Source of the DNA: Siphonodentalium dalli
Taxonomy: Eukaryota; Mollusca; Scaphopoda; Gadilida; Siphonodentaliidae
Assembly: GCA_032622095.1 (NCBI GenBank)
Contig: CP136062.1
Coordinates: 39,498,918-39,562,917 of the forward strand
Reading direction: 5' to 3'
Length of the DNA stretch: 64,000 nucleotides
Shown: in pieces, positions 24,498 through 35,319 of the stretch
How positions within the stretch are numbered: position 1 is the stretch's first letter
Layout of the letters: each line of letters starts with the position of its first letter
Notes under the pieces: generated by a model
The model's database searches: none
Seen by the model: the letters and a program-made list of their open reading frames with translations, nothing else
What the model was told of the DNA's origin: nothing
Program-made: the position numbers and the translations under genes

Positions 24498-25170
24498 TAG
24501 GGCACATCCCAAGTTTGACATACACGAAGGACGTTGATGTGGATTTTTTTCCCCCCACCCCTACTGTGCCTTTCAGAATCCATTTTTCTTGCTTTTCGAA
24601 CCGAGCTCGATTCTCATACCCCCCCCATCTCCGATTCGTTCGCCATAATGGGGTTACGAGTAATTGATTTTTCGTAGCCTTCCAGAATTCTCTTTGCTCA
24701 GTTTGTGATTTCTGGCGTTAATGAGTAGTGCATAGGTTGCGTTTTAGTTTCGTTCAATACCCCTTATATCGTTTTCAAAGTAATTTGATTTCACCAGGTT
24801 TGTTTGTTAGTTTGTTTTTCTCGTCGGGGAAAGTTGTACCTGCCGGCAATTATACTGCCCACATTCAGTTGGCTGTCGGTTGCGCGGTTATATCTAACCG
24901 AAGGGGTTACAATGTAATGTTTATTTTTCCAGTAACTTGTCGAAATAGTAGTTGCGTCATAATACAGAATATTACAGGCGGGGTATACATTACGTTGGAT
25001 AAGATATACATCTTCACGTGCACATACCTTTCATCGGGACAACAATTGTCCCGCGGTTACACACCTAAACTGTGGATTCTCTCCCCTGTCAACGGATACT
25101 GTGGTTGTTGGTTCCTATCTACTAACTGCGTCGTCTATTTCGGTGGCATTTTTCCTTTATTTGGCAGTCT
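24498..25170. other. No gene I can assign
   Basis: A 156-codon plus frame (24728-25198) is Cys- and Tyr-rich but shows no recognised domain and runs into the hAT-like element starting at 25179; probably a chance frame or remnant. Confidence 0.4.
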
Positions 25171-25716
25171 GTGGCAGTCAGGGTTCGCGCATAATTAATT
25201 CACATTTGGCAAAAAATATTTTCATTTGGCAAAATTTTTGGCAAGTCACATTTTAATTCCTCAAGCAATTTGGACAAATATTGGTCAATCAATACCATTA
25301 CTTTCAGGATACTCTTACATCGTAATTATATTAGTGGTGTTTTATAAGGTTGAGGGACAGTTAACGCCTCTATTTAGATGCAGTTAATCTCATAGCATTA
25401 GTACTGATGGTTGGAGGGATTACTAATCCTCCTTTGATGTGCCCTACTGAAGGAGAAACCGTTCTACCATTGTATTGTTCGGTTATTGGCTTATTGTTGT
25501 CTGATAAACCACAATAGAGATGCGAGTATTTATAATTATTAACTAACTGCCTTCTATCGATATCAAAAGTCGTTCAATCCGCGAGTGTCGAAACGTAAGA
25601 CTTGATAAAAATGGTACTATCAGGGATAACATTTGGCAACTACTCCAATACATGGGCAAAAAATATTTTTATTTGGCAAAAGTAAATTTCGGTCCAGCGC
25701 GGACCCTGGTGGAAGT
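25171..25716. mobile_element. Non-autonomous hAT element (530 bp) with near-perfect 8-bp target duplication
   Basis: The element is 25179-25708. The left end is CAGGGTTCGCGC and the right end GCGCGGACCCTG; the ends are inverted repeats with one mismatch in 12 bp. Flanking octamers are GTGGCAGT (25171-25178) and GTGGAAGT (25709-25716), 7 of 8 identical. CAGGG ends and 8-bp duplications are hallmarks of the hAT superfamily. Subterminal (A/T)TTTGGCAAAA words occur at both ends. No transposase inside. Confidence 0.85.
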
Positions 25717-27404
25717 GTTCTGGATGGCACATTTCCCGGGATGCAAGTATCCGGATTGTCATTGTCGGGTAAGTTGGGTACAGTTTGCATACAACTGTCT
25801 CATATCCAGGTTATAGTACTGCCTCAATGTCCCATATATTCCTTGCCGTTGTTGTAGCGTCACTAGTCAGGAGGGGCTTGAGTTTTCTCCCCGTATCGGC
25901 ATACTGTTGTACACGATCAGAAGGGCCATTGGTTTATTAATCGACTATCCCTCCATTCAGTGACTCAGTCTTGTACACGGCCAGTAGTAATTCAGGTTAT
26001 GCCTTTTGATGGTTCCAGTCATGAATTAAAGACATATTATGGACTTGTTCGGGTGTGTTAAACTTTTAAATTAGTATTCATGCAGTATGCCAACTTGAGG
26101 AATGTCGAAATCTACTAAATCGCATAAATTCTCAAGCTAATCGGCCGTAGCTCTTTATATAAAACATCACCAGCAATACGCTCAATTGTAAATATTTACT
26201 TCTCGATTCGGGACGCAAATATCGGCGACTAAGCAACAAACCGATTTGTCATGGAGAGACGCTGGATTTAATTAATATATCATAATGACAGTGTCTTCTA
26301 TCAGTTTGGATTTAAATAAAACACAAACGAAACAAAACACAAGATGTCAGCATAACTCACTTTCTAACAATCGGGTGATGAGGTACTCACAAGTGAGTCA
26401 GCACTTCTTAGAGCCCGAAGCCGCCATCGTACGCCGCCGCCGCCAGCCATATTGGCCACAAGCCGCCGCCAGCCATATTATTTCTAACGCCAGCCACATT
26501 TAAAAATCTCCGCCGCCGGAATTGTAAAATGGCTGAGCCGTGTGCATGGGCTTATATCAAGCACAACTGTACTGTGAATCGCAAAGAACTAAACCGCATT
26601 GCCTAATATTGGCATACTCGCATGGACACGGCATGGTTGTTATATTATCAGAACACCTGGCCCCTTATTGTGGAATAGACTATCCCAATGCATGCTTTCA
26701 TATAACTGAATGGGCGCATCCATTCGGTATTGAAAGGGTTAAAATATAAATTGTTTATATCGACAACACCCAGTCTCAGACATCACTGGGATTTGTCAAT
26801 ATATACACATAAGAATAAAAAATAGTTTGAAATATTATATATCATTACTATCGGGTTCATCATTCAATGATGCATGCATATATCGTAAGATGGCAGTGAT
26901 GATAGCAGTCTGAAGTCGACAGAAGTCCCAATGTAACTACGTATACCGATTAGATGGGAAACTACATAGTATATCCATGCCAGTCCTTCGTAAATTTTCG
27001 CCATAATGGAAAAGCCTAACATCAAAAGATTACGTGTGGTCTGGAATTCTACGGGTTCACCACAAACGCTAAAAAAAACGGCATCTATAACCGGTAACAG
27101 GGGATTAGGAACATTTCGGAAACGAAAATACGATGAATGATAAAATCTCAGCCGGCTGAGCCGCCATATTTCGTCAGCCACGAACGTCGTGACTGAGCCG
27201 GCTTAGCTAGCTAACCAGCCACGAAAATCGGTTGAGCCAGCCATGAAAACTATTTATCGTGGCTTCGGGGTCTAGCACTTCTCCTTCTTCCCCCGGGCGG
27301 ACAGCTCGGGTGACCCGTGCACTCGTATAGTTACAGGTTGTACAAAATCGGTCCCCCATGATAGGTTGCTCTTTGAACTCGAATGGGAGAAGCTGGACAG
27401 TAGG
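25717..27404. other. No gene seen; contains repeat copy at 26185-26232 and GCCGCC-rich patches
   Basis: 26185-26232 is the inverted copy of the 16330-16560 repeat. 26410-26520 and 27150-27260 share CCGCCAGCCATATT and GCTGAGCCG words. The 105-codon minus frame (26864-27181) starts MADEIWRLSRL but has no domain I recognise. Confidence 0.45.
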
Positions 27405-28185
27405 CGGTAGTTAAACTATGGACCATAATAATTGTAATCACAAGGTTAAGGGAGGTACACAGGAGGCGGGCAAGTGCAATAGACCACTGTATTGTAATAG
27501 TGTAGATTATACCCGTGTGCATGTGGGCTCATTGCCGATGGGTGATTGGGTTTGATCAGAATGGCATTCACACTGCGGCAATCAAGCGGTTGTCTCGTGG
27601 CAAACAACCTAAAGTCTGTATTGGAGAATTGACCAATTATGACATTCGTGCAGGGACGTTGTTAGAGGGTCTCCTTTGTGGGTACACAACTTGGAGTTTA
27701 AACCTGCACCTGAGACCTTCTAGCTACGTCTCTTGTACATATTATCAATAGAATACTGCAGCGATTCTGAATGACAAACCAACTAGAAATTAAATACATC
27801 GTACGACTTGAATTGTTGGAACAGACGATAACCATTGATGAAATATAACACAATGCACGAACGGTTGCGGTGTACTCACTGGGCGATTATTTAAAGGATG
27901 CCGATTACCACTAATCAAATTGAACACGGCTCACCCATGCTCTAGCGATAACATCTCAATGAGTGTCTCCGAGGAATCATTTTTTTTCATTGGTCAATCA
28001 AGTCACATGTGAAAAACTTATTATTTTATTGGTCACCAATTATTTTATTGGTCAACATGCATGTGAAAGCGGAATTACAAGAAGTCGCCTATACACTGTT
28101 AGAATAAGAGTGGAGGTCTATGGTAATCGACACCTTTTGTGTGCCCCACTGAAGCTTGTGATTACAATAATTGTGTTCTATAGTA
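27405..28185. repeat. Inverted repeat pair, ~95-bp arms, ~590 bp apart
   Basis: 27410-27505 and 28095-28183 are inverted copies sharing CTTGTGATTACAAT(A/T)ATT, a TGTGT(A/G)CC(T/C)C block, GTCTAT and ACACT(A/G)TTA. It may be one foldback element of ~780 bp; no coding region lies between. Confidence 0.6.
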
Positions 28186-29760
28186 TAGGGGCCGGGTTGA
28201 TGGTGGGTGGTCGGGGTGTTTTATGTGGTATTTGGGGTGGGCCACCAACCCATTCCGTCAAATCAGTCTAAATTCCTACCCTCTGGGTGGCACCCCCGGG
28301 GTGATGGGCGGGGGGTCGGGTGTTTCTTGGAGGTATATGGGCGGGACACACACCCATGTCGTCAAATCGGTTGAAAACCTTACCGTTCTCAAAAATGGTC
28401 CAAACACCATTTGCACCCCCTCGGGGTGATGGGTGGGGGTGTTTCAAATTGGTGTTTAAATTGTGTATTTAGGGTGGGGCACCCACACACACGCGGTCAA
28501 ATCGGTTGAAATTCTTACCATTCTCGAAAGTTGTCTATACCACATGTTCACCCCCCCCCCCCTGGGTCGCACACCCAATGTGATTGGTGGGGGTCGGGTG
28601 TTTCTATTGGGTATTTGGGACGGGCCACCCACCCATGCCGTCAAATCGGTAAAAATATTTACCGTTCTCGAGAATGGTCCATACACTATTTTCACACCTA
28701 CGGGGTGTCACTCCCGGGGTGGTGTGGCTGGGGTGTTTGTATGGGGTATTTGGGGCCGGCCATCCACCCATGCCGTCACGAAATTTGTCCATAACCTATT
28801 TTCACCTCTTCGCGGTGCCAACCCCAGAGGTTGATGGGATGGGTCTGGTGTTTCTAGGGGGGTATTTGGGGCGGGCCACCCACAAATGCCGTCAAATCGG
28901 TCGAAATTCTTACCGTTCTGGAAAATGGTCGATACTGTTCTCGAAAATGGTCCATACCCCATTTTCACCTCTTCTTTGTTGATGGGCGGGGGTCTGGTGT
29001 CTATAGGGGGTATTTGGGACGAGCGACTCACCCATGCCGTCAAATCGGTCGAAATACTTACCGTTCTCGAAAATGGTTCATCCCCCATTTTCACCCCTTC
29101 TGTTGTCACCACCCGGGGGTGATGAGTGGGGAGTCTGGTGTTTCCAGTAGGTATTAGGGGCGGGCCACCCACCCAGCATGCAATCAAATCGGTCGAAATC
29201 CCAACTGTTCTTGAAAATGGTTTATACCCCATTTCACCCCTTCGGGGTGGCACCCCCGGTGGTGATAGGTTGGGGTCGCTGTGTTTGTGGCAGGCCACCG
29301 AACCGTTCCGTCAAATTGGTCGAAATCTGTACCGTTCTCGAAAATGGTCGATGCTGTTCTCGAAAATGGTCCATATCCCATTTTCACCTCTTCGGGGTGG
29401 CAATCACCGGGTTTGCTGTGTGGGGTCTGTCGTCTCTAGGGGTGTTTGGGACGAGCCACCCACCCATGCCGTCAAATCGGTCGAAATCCTTACCGTTCTT
29501 GGAAATAGTTTATACCCCATTTCACCCCTTCGCGTGGTAACACCCAAGGTGATTGGGTAGAGATTTGGGGTGTTTCTGAGGGATATATGGACGGGCCACC
29601 CACCCATGCCGTCAAATCGGTCCAAATCCTTACTGTTCTCTAAAATGGTCCATACCCAATTGTTACCCAATCGGGGTGGCACCCCCGTGGGTAATGGGTG
29701 GGGATGGGAGTTTCTGTGTGGTATGTGGGGCGGGCTACCCCAGGCTATGGTCTTACAATC
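28185..29760 (+). repeat. GC-rich tandem array, ~11 units of ~140 bp
   Basis: Unit order: GGGTGTTTCTA..GGTATTTGGG, CGGGCCACCCACCCATGCCG, TCAAATCGGTCGAAAT, CTTACCGTTCTCGAAAATGG, TCCATACCCCATTTTCACC, CCTTCGGGGTGGCACCCCCG. Spacing of the GTCAAATCGGT word is 115-155 bp; one unit (28770) is internally deleted. The array explains all long overlapping frames here on both strands (up to 196 codons), which are repeat artefacts. A detached unit lies at 30330-30430. Confidence 0.95.
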
Positions 29761-30479
29761 TCGTCCAAATACGGATACGATAGGCGAGAATCGCATGCGT
29801 TTTGATATGTCGATGCCGTCTGGAGAGTTTGGCGGGACCAGCATCCCGTCTCGATTTGCTCAGTCTACCCTTGATGCTATAAAGTGGTAGCCGCGGGCGC
29901 TTATATATAGAGTTGTTTTTATGAGCCATCAGGCCCCCGCGGCAGCGGTCGCTGGCGCGACCTGACTGCCTCGATATCAATTTGAAAAAGGGGTGATGTG
30001 TTTCCCAACAGGTCTTAAAAAGGGGTGATGTGTTTCCCAACAGGTCTTAGACAGGTCTTAGACAGTGCCGTCCGCCTCCCCCAAGCCCACCCACCCTAAA
30101 AGTGATTTTTCCTATAGTGTTTTTGAAACGTGTCTCTTTGTGGTGTCATTCTTTTGGTATGATTTTTTACTGAATAACGGGTATGTTAGAGTTACATTTC
30201 TTTGAATTTTACAATCGAAACATATTCGCATGCGATGCTGAGTCACGCGGGACACGGCAAACTAAATCGCGCGCAAATTGGCTTGCGATTTTTCAGCATC
30301 CCACCCCATTTGGCATGCGATAGCGTTTGTACTAGGTGGCTACCCACCCATGCAGTCAAATCGGTCGAAACCCCTACGGTTCTCGAAGATGGTCCATACC
30401 CCATTTTCACCCCCTCGGGGTAGCACGGGGTATGACGTTCGTGTATGCCAGACACAGTTCTGAAATGTGACATTTCTAT
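29761..30479. other. Mixed repeats; ~35-bp duplication at 29990-30050 and stray satellite unit at 30330-30430
   Basis: AAAAAGGGGTGATGTGTTTC followed by CCAACAGGTCTTA is present twice in tandem, and GACAGGTCTTA repeats after it. 30330-30430 matches the 28185-29760 unit. Confidence 0.75.
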
Positions 30480-32189
30480 CGGTGTGACGTTATGAGAATA
30501 ATACCGACAACTCAATGTACACGGTTTCAACTGAATTATTCCATCGACTTTTGGGAAACCTGAGCATGAGAGATTACAATTAATGCTATGCCGCGGCTTA
30601 ATTGGCAAATGATGCACTAAGGGATTAGTTAATGTATTTGATTTAGTGTAACGCGGATCCCCAGGGCATAGTGGCACGCGCATCGTCGTGGGGCCAGCCA
30701 TCAGCTTCCTTTGATTTCACTAAATCGCACAAGGGGACCAGAAATGGCATGGGTGCGATATTTGAACCCCCCCCCCCGGTGTTTGTGTTGATCGGGTGTG
30801 TTTTGATGTGTCTTCGGCTTAGAAACAACCTGTAACATACCATTTGCTTGACCCTATTTGGCATTTACCGTACAACCTTGGTCCGCGGCCACCATGATGT
30901 TTTGTTGACGAAATATGTAACGAAAGAAGAGCCCTATTATAACATTTTGACAAAATCTGTCATGGGGCAGATAATTGGCACGCTGGGCCAATTGCACCCT
31001 TTTGGTTGTCGGCCATTTGGGTAGGTCGGATTTTGGGTTTGTTTCAAGAAAAAGAGTCCTGTGCTTTATATACATAGAAATAAATTTGAAATAACAATTT
31101 TAAAAGGAGTGAGTGGTATTTGATCGGGTGTCTAACTACATGACAAAAATCATTAAAATTGCCTATCTGTATCCATACCATAAATGTGTTAGCAACGAAC
31201 GCTTTTTACTGCTTCGTGCTGATCTCGACTTTTCTATATTCTATATCTAGAATAAGTCGTTTGTTTATGGCATATATAGTCATCATAATAGTATTTCGTG
31301 TATTTATACCTATATTTATTTCACGGGAAAATAGCCAGAAGGAACAAAAGTCAGTTTCGTTGTGTTTCTGCCACTTGCAATGAATATGTGTATTTTATCA
31401 GTGTGTTCTTCAATAACTTTTTAGTGGTTAATGGACATATTGCAGGAAACTCCCCCTGATTATACAGACCCGGAACGACTGTAGAAGTTACTAAATGAGC
31501 CAATGATGGCGATGTGAAGTCAGAACGAACGTGGAAGCTCCCGTACCTTATCATATCTCTATGAAAGAAGCGCATATAAACCTGATTGGCTTCGGTTTGA
31601 TGTGATCGGGTGGGATAAGTGGCACGATGGGCCAATTACACGCATGTGGTTGTTGGTTTTTTATTCGAGTCGGATTTTGGAGTTGTTTCGAGAGAAAAAA
31701 TGTCACGCGTGCTTACTCTAGAAATTTCAGCTTTAATTGTTAAATGTGAAATGACCGAAGGGCCCTATTCTAACATATTCACATAAATCAGTCAAATGGC
31801 ATATAAATGGCATAGAAACGCTCTTTATTGCTTCTAAATTCGATATCGCGAATAAGTCTTTTGTACATGACATAATAGTTTCCCCAAATTATACCTATTT
31901 GGATGACGGAAAGCGGGTCAGAATCTGTGATTAAAATAGGTGGCGTTTGACCAAAGACTGTGACGTTCTGACCAAATTGAAATTTGGCCTTTCGTCTGTT
32001 CACGTTATGACACAATCAGCTTATTATAATTTTTTCATCGACCCTGGGAGACCAAAGTATGAGCCATTAGAAGCGACTTCATGCAGCGCCTTAACCGTCA
32101 AGTCATTATTGTCTATTCGGGACTAATTAATGTAACTGATTTAGTTTCAAGCTGCTCCACATGGCATACTGGCAGCTGCCTCGCCATTG
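30480..32189 (+). repeat. Duplicated, rearranged retroelement-like blocks
   Basis: 30960-31100 and 31605-31740 share GGCAC(G)(A/C)TGGGCCAATT, GGTTGT and TCGGATTTTGG in order. 30920-30960 resembles 31750-31790; 31130-31270 resembles 31770-31870; 30520-30670 resembles 32030-32170 (TTAATGTA(T/A)(T/C)TGATTTAGT). The copies are strongly diverged and out of simple tandem order. The end of this tract leads directly into the LINE tail at 32190. Confidence 0.5.
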
Positions 32190-32690
32190 ATACCCCAGTA
32201 GTGGCATATATTAATCTCGTCACAGAACGATTGAAGGATGAATATATAAATAAGTATATTATCAGTGCAGACGATCCACACAGTAAACGAAGGCCATACA
32301 AACAATTCAAAACCATTTTTCGACTCGAACCATATCTAATACATACAATTTCTATCAAAGACCGTGAACAATTATGTAGACTTCGAATCAGCGGTCATTC
32401 ATTAGAAATAGAAAAAGGCACAAAAAACACAAACGCCCACCGACGCCAGCCAATGATAGGACATTCAAGATGTGCAATACTAACTCAGTGGAAGACGAGA
32501 AGCATTTTGTTCTCCATTGTATCAAATACGACAAATTGAGAAAAGGCCTATATGAATCACTAAATTTATAAGGGCCAGTAGTATCTCAAAATGCATATAC
32601 ATAATGCGAAACGACCAACCAAATACAAGTAATGTGATCAGTCGAGCTTTCAAAGAATTCTTTGAAATGAGAAAAGAAGCCCGAAGTTGA
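32190..32690 (+). pseudogene. Non-LTR retrotransposon reverse-transcriptase C-terminal tail, three frames
   Basis: The first frame encodes RPYKQFKTIFRLEPYL, then DREQLCRLRISGHSLEIEKG. After a +1 shift at ~32473 it continues CNTNSVEDEKHFVLHCIKYD and KLRKGLYESLNL to a stop at 32569-32571. A third frame gives ISKCIYIMRNDQ and ISRAFKEFFEMRKEARS, ending at TGA 32688-32690. FK..FxLEPYL, LRISxHSLEIEKG and the C...EDExHFxLxC motif are the typical post-RT tail of LINE ORF2 proteins. Two frameshifts and no RT core show a dead truncated copy. It resembles the minus-strand copy at 23827-24497 in layout but not closely in sequence. Confidence 0.75.
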
Positions 32691-32918
32691 TGAATAAATT
32701 AATAATTAATTTCTATTCCACACGATATCATAGGCCTGCATACAGTTTATTTGCATGCTTATATTATTGAGCTCTACTAAGTCATTGTATAACTGTAGTA
32801 TGAATATGTGGAAAGTTTATTATATGAACTATGTATGTGTAAATTATATGTCTTATTATTATGTAATGCATACGGCTCACATGAGTGTTTTATGCTAATA
32901 AATATCATATCATAATTC

Positions 32919-33262
32919 CTCGCTGCATTGAAGCAATATTCTGAGGAAGAACGTGGATTGAACCCGATATTTATTACCTCCACCCAATTTAAAGGTGCTC
33001 AATCCGATGTGATGATCCCCATATCATCCGATTCCAACAACAACATTTTTTGAAATGCCGCTTCAGTTGTCATACTGGCACAATTGTCATGCCTCGCCAT
33101 TGAGATCACAGTAGTGGCATATCTCGCGGCAATGAAGCAATATTCTGAGGAAGAACGTGGATTGATCCCCGGTTTATTTCCTCCACCCAGATTAAAGGTA
33201 CTCAATCCGATTCGATGGTCACCATATCATCCGATTCCAACAACAACATTTTTTGAAAAGCC
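32919..33262 (+). repeat. ~140-bp direct duplication (32919-33055 and 33120-33260)
   Basis: Both copies carry TGAAGCAATATTCTGAGGAA, GAACGTGGATTGA, CCTCCACCCA, CTCAATCCGAT and ATCATCCGATTCCAACAACA. The spacer (33073-33115) matches 32165-32205 within the LINE-related tract (CATACTGGCA, CCTCGCCATTGA, CAGTAGTGGCATAT), so the duplicated unit belongs to the same repeat family. Confidence 0.85.
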
Positions 33263-33339
33263 AGATCGATGTTCAATCCAGACCTGTTTTATTTAAAGAT
33301 GTCTGATTTATTATGTTTATACGGTTCAAGCCCATTCGT

Positions 33340-34385
33340 GTCAATGCATATTAATATATTTTCAATAAATCACAAACTTTTGTGATAATTCTCAAACATG
33401 CTTGCGATAAATTGTAAAGTATAATCACCAAGTTGTTTTAGAGTTATCGTAAAGATGCTTGAGATTTGTCGCAAAGGTTTGTGAGTTCTCGCAAAGGTGT
33501 TTGTGATTTTTCGCAAAGTCGTTTTGTTATTTATCGCAAAGATTTGCTCCCCTCATCACACATGCATGCTAGCTGTGAATGACCGATCGGTCTATTTTAG
33601 CCCGACTGCAATTATAGATTGATAGGTTGTGCAGGCAACAGGTCAGGGAAATTTATAAAGTTTACAGAAGCCTATTAGCGCCAAAACAATTTGCGACAAA
33701 TCTCAAAAATCTTTGTGATAAATCGCAAAATATAATCACCCAGTATGCAGTCTGAGAGTTATCGTAAAGATGTTTGAGATTTATCGTAAAGGTTTGCGTG
33801 TTATCGCAAAGGTGTTTGTGATTTTTTGCAATGTTTTGCGATTTATCGCAAAGGTTTGCTCCCCCATCACACAAGCATCTGGCTGTGAATGACTGATCGG
33901 TCTATTTTAGCCCGACCGGGCAATTATAGATTGATAGGTTGTTCACTCAAACCTGTTTAAGATGTCTGATTTATAATGTTCACACAAATTAAGAAATTTG
34001 GACGATTATTTGAGACAAATTTTACTCCACGTGCAGGCAACAGGTCAGGGAAATGTCTGATTTATAATGTTTACAGAAGCCCATTAGTGCCAAAAACATT
34101 TGCGACAAATCTCAAACATCTTTGCGATAAATCACAAAATATAATCACCCAGTACGCAGACTGAGAGTTATCGTAAAGATGTTTGAGATTTATCGTAAAG
34201 GTTTGCAAGTTTTGGCAAAGGTGTTTGTGATTTCTCGCAAGTTGTTTTGTGATTTATCGTAAAGGTTTGCCCCCCCTTACCCCACATGCATGCTGGCTGT
34301 GAAAGACCGATCGGTCTATTTTAGCCCAACCGTGCTATTATAGATCGATTAATGGTTTACCCAGACCTGTTGAAGATGTCCGATT
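33340..34385 (+). repeat. Three tandem units of ~350-440 bp with internal ~25-bp repeats
   Basis: Each unit carries several GAT(A/T)AATCGCAAAG / TTTATCGTAAAGG words, then CACACATGCATGC-like, TGACTGATCGGTCTATTTTA, GCCCGACCG and ATTATAGATTGATAGG, followed by CAGACCTGTTTAAGATGTC. Units run about 33340-33640, 33680-33990 and 34095-34385. Minus-strand translation gives repeated CDNSQTF/INLKHLCD-like peptides, which simply reflect the short DNA repeats. Confidence 0.85.
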
Positions 34386-34399
34386 TATATTTATACATA

Positions 34400-34720
34400 T
34401 GTACACGGCCAAAAATAATTTCTTAATAAGATAAAATATCTTGAAACAAGAAAAACTATTTCCTGAAACAGGAAAATAAATCTTATTTTGGGAAATATAC
34501 CCCCCAAGTCTGCTACATCAAGAAAATTTAAGAAACTCCCACCAGACAAGAGATAGTTTTCTCAAATAAGATAGATTTTAGTCTTGAAACAAGAAACAAT
34601 TTCCTTACTAAGAAAATGGCTTCAAAAATTAAATATATATTTCTTGTTTCAAGATTTTTTTTCTAAGTTAAGAAATACTTAAAGAAAATATTTCTAAACC
34701 AAGAATTAATTGTTATGTAG
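34400..34720. repeat. AAGAAA / CTTGAAACAAG-rich element
   Basis: The words TCTTGAAACAAGAAA, TTTCTTGTTTCAAGA and AAGAAA on both strands make this stretch strongly self-complementary. Similar AAGAAA-rich sequences make up the body of many MITEs. No clear terminal repeat was fixed. Confidence 0.5.
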
Positions 34721-34794
34721 AAATTACTGCTGTATTGGAATAACTGTAAAAGTCCAACGAGAGCAAAATTGTGATCAAAAGTTTATGGTAAACA

Positions 34795-35090
34795 TTGAAA
34801 AAGGTCCAACCAGACCAACCTGTTGATTAAATATTCTGAAAATTCATATTCATACTTAAATATTTGAACTACATGTAATACTACAGCTATAAGATTATCT
34901 AATTGTTGACAAGTCACTCACTGTAACAGTTTTGTTTACATAACATTGGAAAAGGTCCAACCTGTTGATTAAATATTCTGAAAATGTTATTCATAGTTAA
35001 ATATTTGAACTAATAATACAGCTAGAATTATATATTTGTTGACAAATCACTGTAACAGTTTTGTTTACATAACAATAGTTTCAACAGATG
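34795..35090 (+). repeat. Two tandem ~145-bp units
   Basis: AAAGGTCCAACC, CCTGTTGATTAAATATTCTG, AAATATTTGAACTA, GTTGACAA(G/A)TCACT and TGTAACAGTTTTGTTTACAT occur in the same order at 34800-34945 and 34948-35085. Confidence 0.9.
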
Positions 35091-35319
35091 TAATTTTGTT
35101 ATTGGCAATCTGTCAGTAAGTGTTTTTATCTATTTCTCAATGCTCTTAGGGCATGCTGACCTTTATACAATTTTAATAAAATTTTGTTTGCACAATATAG
35201 TGGGTCGCCATTGAGGAGGCCTCCCTTGAAATCTCCAGTTGGCGGTTTGCCACACCATCCCGAACTAGACAAACCTCTTTGGTGGCCCCTTGCATTGAAC
35301 CTATTAATTAAACCGGTAC

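Noticed and set aside
24728-25198. 156-codon Cys/Tyr-rich ORF
   Set aside because: It has no domain and runs 20 bp into the hAT element starting at 25179, so the end of the frame is element sequence.
28223-29844. Many long overlapping frames on both strands (up to 196 codons)
   Set aside because: All are read through the ~140-bp tandem array; the peptides repeat with the DNA unit and no unique coding sequence flanks them.
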